The notes below the pieces were generated by a model, which saw nothing but the letters and a program-made list of their open reading frames with translations, was not told the origin of the DNA and did not search any database. Positions 61,933 to 64,000 of a stretch of DNA of 64,000 bases are shown piece after piece. The DNA lies in contig NZ_UETB01000002.1 of the NCBI RefSeq assembly GCF_900116375.1, forward strand, positions 186,001 through 250,000, given 5' to 3'. Each line of letters starts with the position of its first letter. The stretch's first letter is position 1. Both the position numbers and the translations under genes were made by a program. The DNA is from Georgenia satyanarayanai (GTDB taxonomy: Bacteria; Actinomycetota; Actinomycetes; Actinomycetales; Actinomycetaceae).

Positions 61933-62775
61933 TCAGACCGCTTCGCTGATCACCGGAGGGGTGGCGACCTCGACCACCGTCCGCAGCGCCGTCGCGCTGG
62001 CCCGCTGGGCCACGGCGGCGTAGTAGGCCTGACGGCGCTTCTCGGCGACACCCGGCACGTCGGAAGCGACCGGAGCGAGCTCCGGGTCCAGTGCCGTGTT
62101 CATCGCGTCGCGCAGCATGCCCAGGGCCTGGGTCCGCAGCTGGCTGATCCGTGACTGGGTGACGCCGAGCTCGGCAGCGAGCTCGGCGACGGGGCGCTCC
62201 TCGAAGAAGATCCCCTGGACGACGGCCCTCAGGTTCTCCGGCAGCTCGCCGACGCCGGCGGTGAGGTAGCGGAGGCGCTCGTCGACGACGATGCGCTCCT
62301 CCGGGTTCGGGGCCTTGTCGCTGATGCTGCCCGTGGCGTCGGTGGTGTCGGCGTCCAGGGAGACCACCCGGCGCTGCGCGTCGTCGCGGATCGAGCGCAG
62401 CTCGTCGACACCCACGCCCATCGCCTGCGCCAGCTCGTCCGGGCGCGGGGCGCGACCGAGGTCGCCGGTGAGGCGCTCGGTCAGCTCGGCCAGGCGACGG
62501 GCGCGCTGCCGGGTGCCGCGGGAGGCCCAGTCCATGCCGCGCAGCTCGTCGAGGATCGCGCCGCGGATACGGGTGGAGGCGTACCGCGCGAACGGGACAC
62601 CGAGGTCGGCGTTGAAGCCTCGGGCGGCCTGGACCAGCGCCAGGGACCCGGCAGCGGCGAGCTCGTCGCGCTGCACGTGGGTCGGAACCCGTCGAATCAT
62701 CTCACTCACGTGGTAACCCACGAGCGCGAGGTGCTGCTCGATGAGTTCGTCCTGCTCGCGACGCTCAAGCGCCAT
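61933..62775 (-). CDS. fliA: Flagellar RNA polymerase sigma factor FliA (sigma-28/WhiG family)
   Basis: This factor likely reads the nine CTCA-N16-NYCGAHVR promoters. The 280-residue protein has region 2 (VPTHVQRDELAAAGSLALVQAARGFNADLGVPFARYASTRIRGAILDELRGMDWASRGTRQ), region 3 and region 4 (LPENLRAVVQGIFFEERPVAELAAELGVTQSRISQLRTQALGMLRD). ATG 62775 has GGGGGT upstream. No FlgM-type anti-sigma is seen nearby. It does not have its own sigma-28 site. Confidence 0.93.
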   Translation of the reverse strand: MALERREQDELIEQHLALVGYHVSEMIRRVPTHVQRDELAAAGSLALVQAARGFNADLGVPFARYASTRIRGAILDELRGMDWASRGTRQRARRLAELTERLTGDLGRAPRPDELAQAMGVGVDELRSIRDDAQRRVVSLDADTTDATGSISDKAPNPEERIVVDERLRYLTAGVGELPENLRAVVQGIFFEERPVAELAAELGVTQSRISQLRTQALGMLRDAMNTALDPELAPVASDVPGVAEKRRQAYYAAVAQRASATALRTVVEVATPPVISEAV

Positions 62776-62843
62776 GGTCGTACCCCCAGGTCGGGACCCG
62801 CCGCAATGCGAACGGGCCCCTGCAGTTGTGATCGTTGAATGTG

Positions 62844-62889
62844 GTCGTCCTGTCGATCTCGGTGCGAGATTGCCCCGACAGGTGACGAC
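62844..62889 (-). promoter_or_regulatory. Large bulged hairpin in the fliA leader
   Basis: On the minus strand GTCGT, CCTGTCG and ATCTCG pair with CGAGAT, CGACAGG and ACGAC (18 pairs, bulges of 2 and 5, loop CAC). It may be transcribed from its first base, and could control fliA translation or bind a protein as DNA. Confidence 0.5.
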
Positions 62890-62898
62890 TACTCGGTC

Positions 62899-62928
62899 AG
62901 CATGGTGGCTGCTCCTACGAAAGTACAA
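62899..62928 (-). promoter_or_regulatory. Possible fliA promoter
   Basis: TTGTAC (62923-62928), 18 bases, CATGCT (62899-62904) on the minus strand. The -10 is weak, fitting an activated promoter below the CRP-type site. Confidence 0.3.
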
Positions 62929-62939
62929 GGCGTTGATAT

Positions 62940-62955
62940 TGTGATGTGGCTCACA
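62940..62955. promoter_or_regulatory. CRP-family palindrome TGTGA-N6-TCACA
   Basis: TGTGATGTGGCTCACA is a perfect core match to the CRP/GlxR consensus. It is 165 bases before fliA and, by the weak promoter noted, roughly 55-62 bases before its transcription start, a normal activator position. Confidence 0.6.
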
Positions 62956-63097
62956 TCCCGTCCCGTGAAGCGGTCCTGCCCCGCTGCATCGACGCACGAG
63001 TAGGTCAGAGGTCCCGCAGTCGCGTTGCGCACCCTGTGACGGTCGTCTCATCCCAAGGAAGGAGTCGTTGTCGCAAGGAGGAACTGTGCCCCCAACG
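62956..63097. other. Intergenic stretch between fliA and flgN control regions
   Basis: The plus strand here contains AAGGAGG followed by GTG at 63086, in frame with the flgN-like gene, and nothing else recognised. It might give a longer flgN form from an upstream promoter. Confidence 0.4.
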
Positions 63098-63125
63098 CTC
63101 ACACCGACCACGGCCCTGCCGATGG
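63098..63125 (+). promoter_or_regulatory. Sigma-28-type promoter of flgN-flgK
   Basis: CTCA (63098-63101), 16 bases, GCCGATGG (63118-63125) on the plus strand. It is the only plus-strand site and lies 47 bases before the flgN-like start. Confidence 0.78.
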
Positions 63126-63172
63126 ACAGGACCGTGATGGTGAACGCAACGGCCCCGAACGGAGAAGTGACA

Positions 63173-63652
63173 ATGCTCGGCTCCCTCTCCGACCTCCTCT
63201 GGCGCGAGCGCGACCTGCTGGAGTCGCTGCGATACCGGCTGGAGGTCGAGCACCTGCTCCTTGCCGCCGGGCGCACCGAGCTGCTGCCGGTCGCGGTCCG
63301 GGAGGTCGACGACGTCCTCGCCCTCATCCGCACGGCCGAGCTGGCCCGTGCGGCCGAGGTCGCGGCGGCGGTCACGGCGCTCGGCCTGGCCGACGGCGCA
63401 AGCCTGCTCGACCTCGCCACCGCGGCCCCGGCGCCGTGGGACGGGATCCTCCTCGAGCACCGTGTCGCCTTCCTCACCCTCACCACGGAGATCGCCACCG
63501 TCGCCGAGACGAACCGCGACTTCCTCATGGCCAGCCACCACGCGACGCAGGAGACGCTCATGTCCCTCCACGAGAGCGTCGACGTCTACGACGAGCGCGG
63601 CGGCACGTCGCGCGGCATGGCCGACGCCCACCTCGTCGACAAGTCTCTGTGA
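63173..63652 (+). CDS. flgN: FlgN-type flagellar chaperone
   Basis: The 159-residue helical protein (LSDLLWRERDLLESLRYRLEVEHLLLAAGRTELLPVAVREVDDVLALIRTAELAR) resembles FlgN, the chaperone of FlgK and FlgL, and comes just before flgK. ATG 63173 has GGAGAAG upstream and lies below the promoter; the frame is open back to 63068, with a GTG at 63086 behind AAGGAGG. Confidence 0.78.
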   Translation: MLGSLSDLLWRERDLLESLRYRLEVEHLLLAAGRTELLPVAVREVDDVLALIRTAELARAAEVAAAVTALGLADGASLLDLATAAPAPWDGILLEHRVAFLTLTTEIATVAETNRDFLMASHHATQETLMSLHESVDVYDERGGTSRGMADAHLVDKSL

Positions 63653-63662
63653 GAGGTCACCC

Positions 63663-64000
63663 ATGAGCTCCTTCTCCGCACTCAACGGTGCTTTCACCGC
63701 CCTCACCGCCCAGCGCGTCGCGCTCGAGGTGACCGGGCAGAACATCTCCAACGTCAACACCGCCGGCTACACGCGCCAGCGCGCGGGCATGGAGGCCATC
63801 ACCGGCACGACCGGCCCGACGATGTTCGCGACGTCCGGCGCCCAGGGCACCGGCGTCCGCATCACGTCGATCGACCGGCTGGGTGACATCTTCCTCGAGA
63901 CCAAGCTGCGCACCCAGACCTCCTCCACCGCCCGGCTCGAGGTCGTGGCCCAGAGCTGGTCGCTCGTGGAGACGACGCTCAAGGAGCCCGGCGAGAACGG
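63663..64000 (+). CDS. flgK: Flagellar hook-associated protein FlgK (3' end outside window)
   Basis: FlgK is the first hook-filament junction protein. The visible 112 residues begin MSSFSALNGAFTALTAQRVALEVTGQNISNVNTAGYTRQRA, the conserved rod/hook N-terminus, and continue with GTGVRITSIDRLGDIFLETKLRTQ. ATG 63663 follows GAGAGGTC, 10 bases after flgN. flgL and perhaps fliW should follow. Confidence 0.93.
   Translation, partial: MSSFSALNGAFTALTAQRVALEVTGQNISNVNTAGYTRQRAGMEAITGTTGPTMFATSGAQGTGVRITSIDRLGDIFLETKLRTQTSSTARLEVVAQSWSLVETTLKEPGEN

Noticed and set aside
62940-62955. CRP-type site as an FNR site
   Set aside because: The half-sites are TGTGA, not TTGAT, so the CRP/GlxR type fits better.
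63118-63140. GGA hairpin at flgN leader
   Set aside because: ACAGGAC is present but lies before the expected +1 and has no good stem; not counted among the six.

Overview
The window is GC-rich DNA from a motile, facultatively anaerobic actinobacterium. It most resembles the order Micrococcales (Cellulomonas/Georgenia/Actinotalea-like). The grounds are many GTG starts and GTGA/ATGA overlaps, a DUF3263 protein, a LytR_C protein, a WXG100 protein, a stand-alone groEL with CIRCE operators, and a single-membrane-type flagellum without L/P-ring genes. This placement is inferred from gene content only.

Region 1 (1-16.3 kb) is a molybdenum and nitrate-respiration island. It holds modA/modB and a Mop-type regulator, the coupled set narK-narG-narH-narJ-narI, and nearly the whole molybdenum-cofactor pathway (mobA, moeA, a MoeB-rhodanese fusion, moaC, moaD, moaA, moaE, mogA). 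The genes together import molybdate, build bis-MGD cofactor, and supply a membrane-bound nitrate reductase. Two non-coding stretches are odd: tandem repeats with a 25-G tract (1668-1822), and two long palindromes with compensatory changes (14171-14390).

Region 2 (16.4-23.5 kb) is housekeeping and miscellaneous: two paralogous HD-domain proteins flanking a WXG100 protein, groEL with two CIRCE sites, a LytR_C membrane protein, a DUF3263 protein, uracil-DNA glycosylase and an SGNH hydrolase.

Region 3 (23.5-64 kb) is a chemotaxis and flagellar cluster, almost all on the minus strand. Transcription units inferred from spacing, hairpins and promoters are: cheA-cheW-mcp-mcp-cheB-cheR-cheY-cheX-cheY-cheX-like; two single mcp genes; fliM-fliN-fliO-fliP-fliQ-fliR-flhB-flhA-flhF-like-csrA; flbD-motA-motB-fliL; flgB-flgC-fliE-fliF-fliG-fliH-fliI-fliJ-nlpC-fliK-flgD-flgE; fliC, then fliD-fliS-fliT-like; a glycosyltransferase; the flagellar sigma factor fliA; and, on the plus strand, flgN-flgK, which runs off the right edge.

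The main discovery is regulatory. Nine unit heads carry the same sigma-28-type promoter, CTCA-N16-NYCGAHVR, always with exactly 16 bases between boxes. At six of the nine, the predicted mRNA 5' end folds straight into a small hairpin whose loop presents GGA, the core recognised by CsrA. csrA itself lies in the cluster. This suggests a CsrA (probably FliW-CsrA) post-transcriptional layer over flagellin, stator, basal body, cheA and two receptors. A perfect CRP-type palindrome, TGTGA-N6-TCACA, sits upstream of fliA and may connect the sigma factor to a CRP-family regulator.
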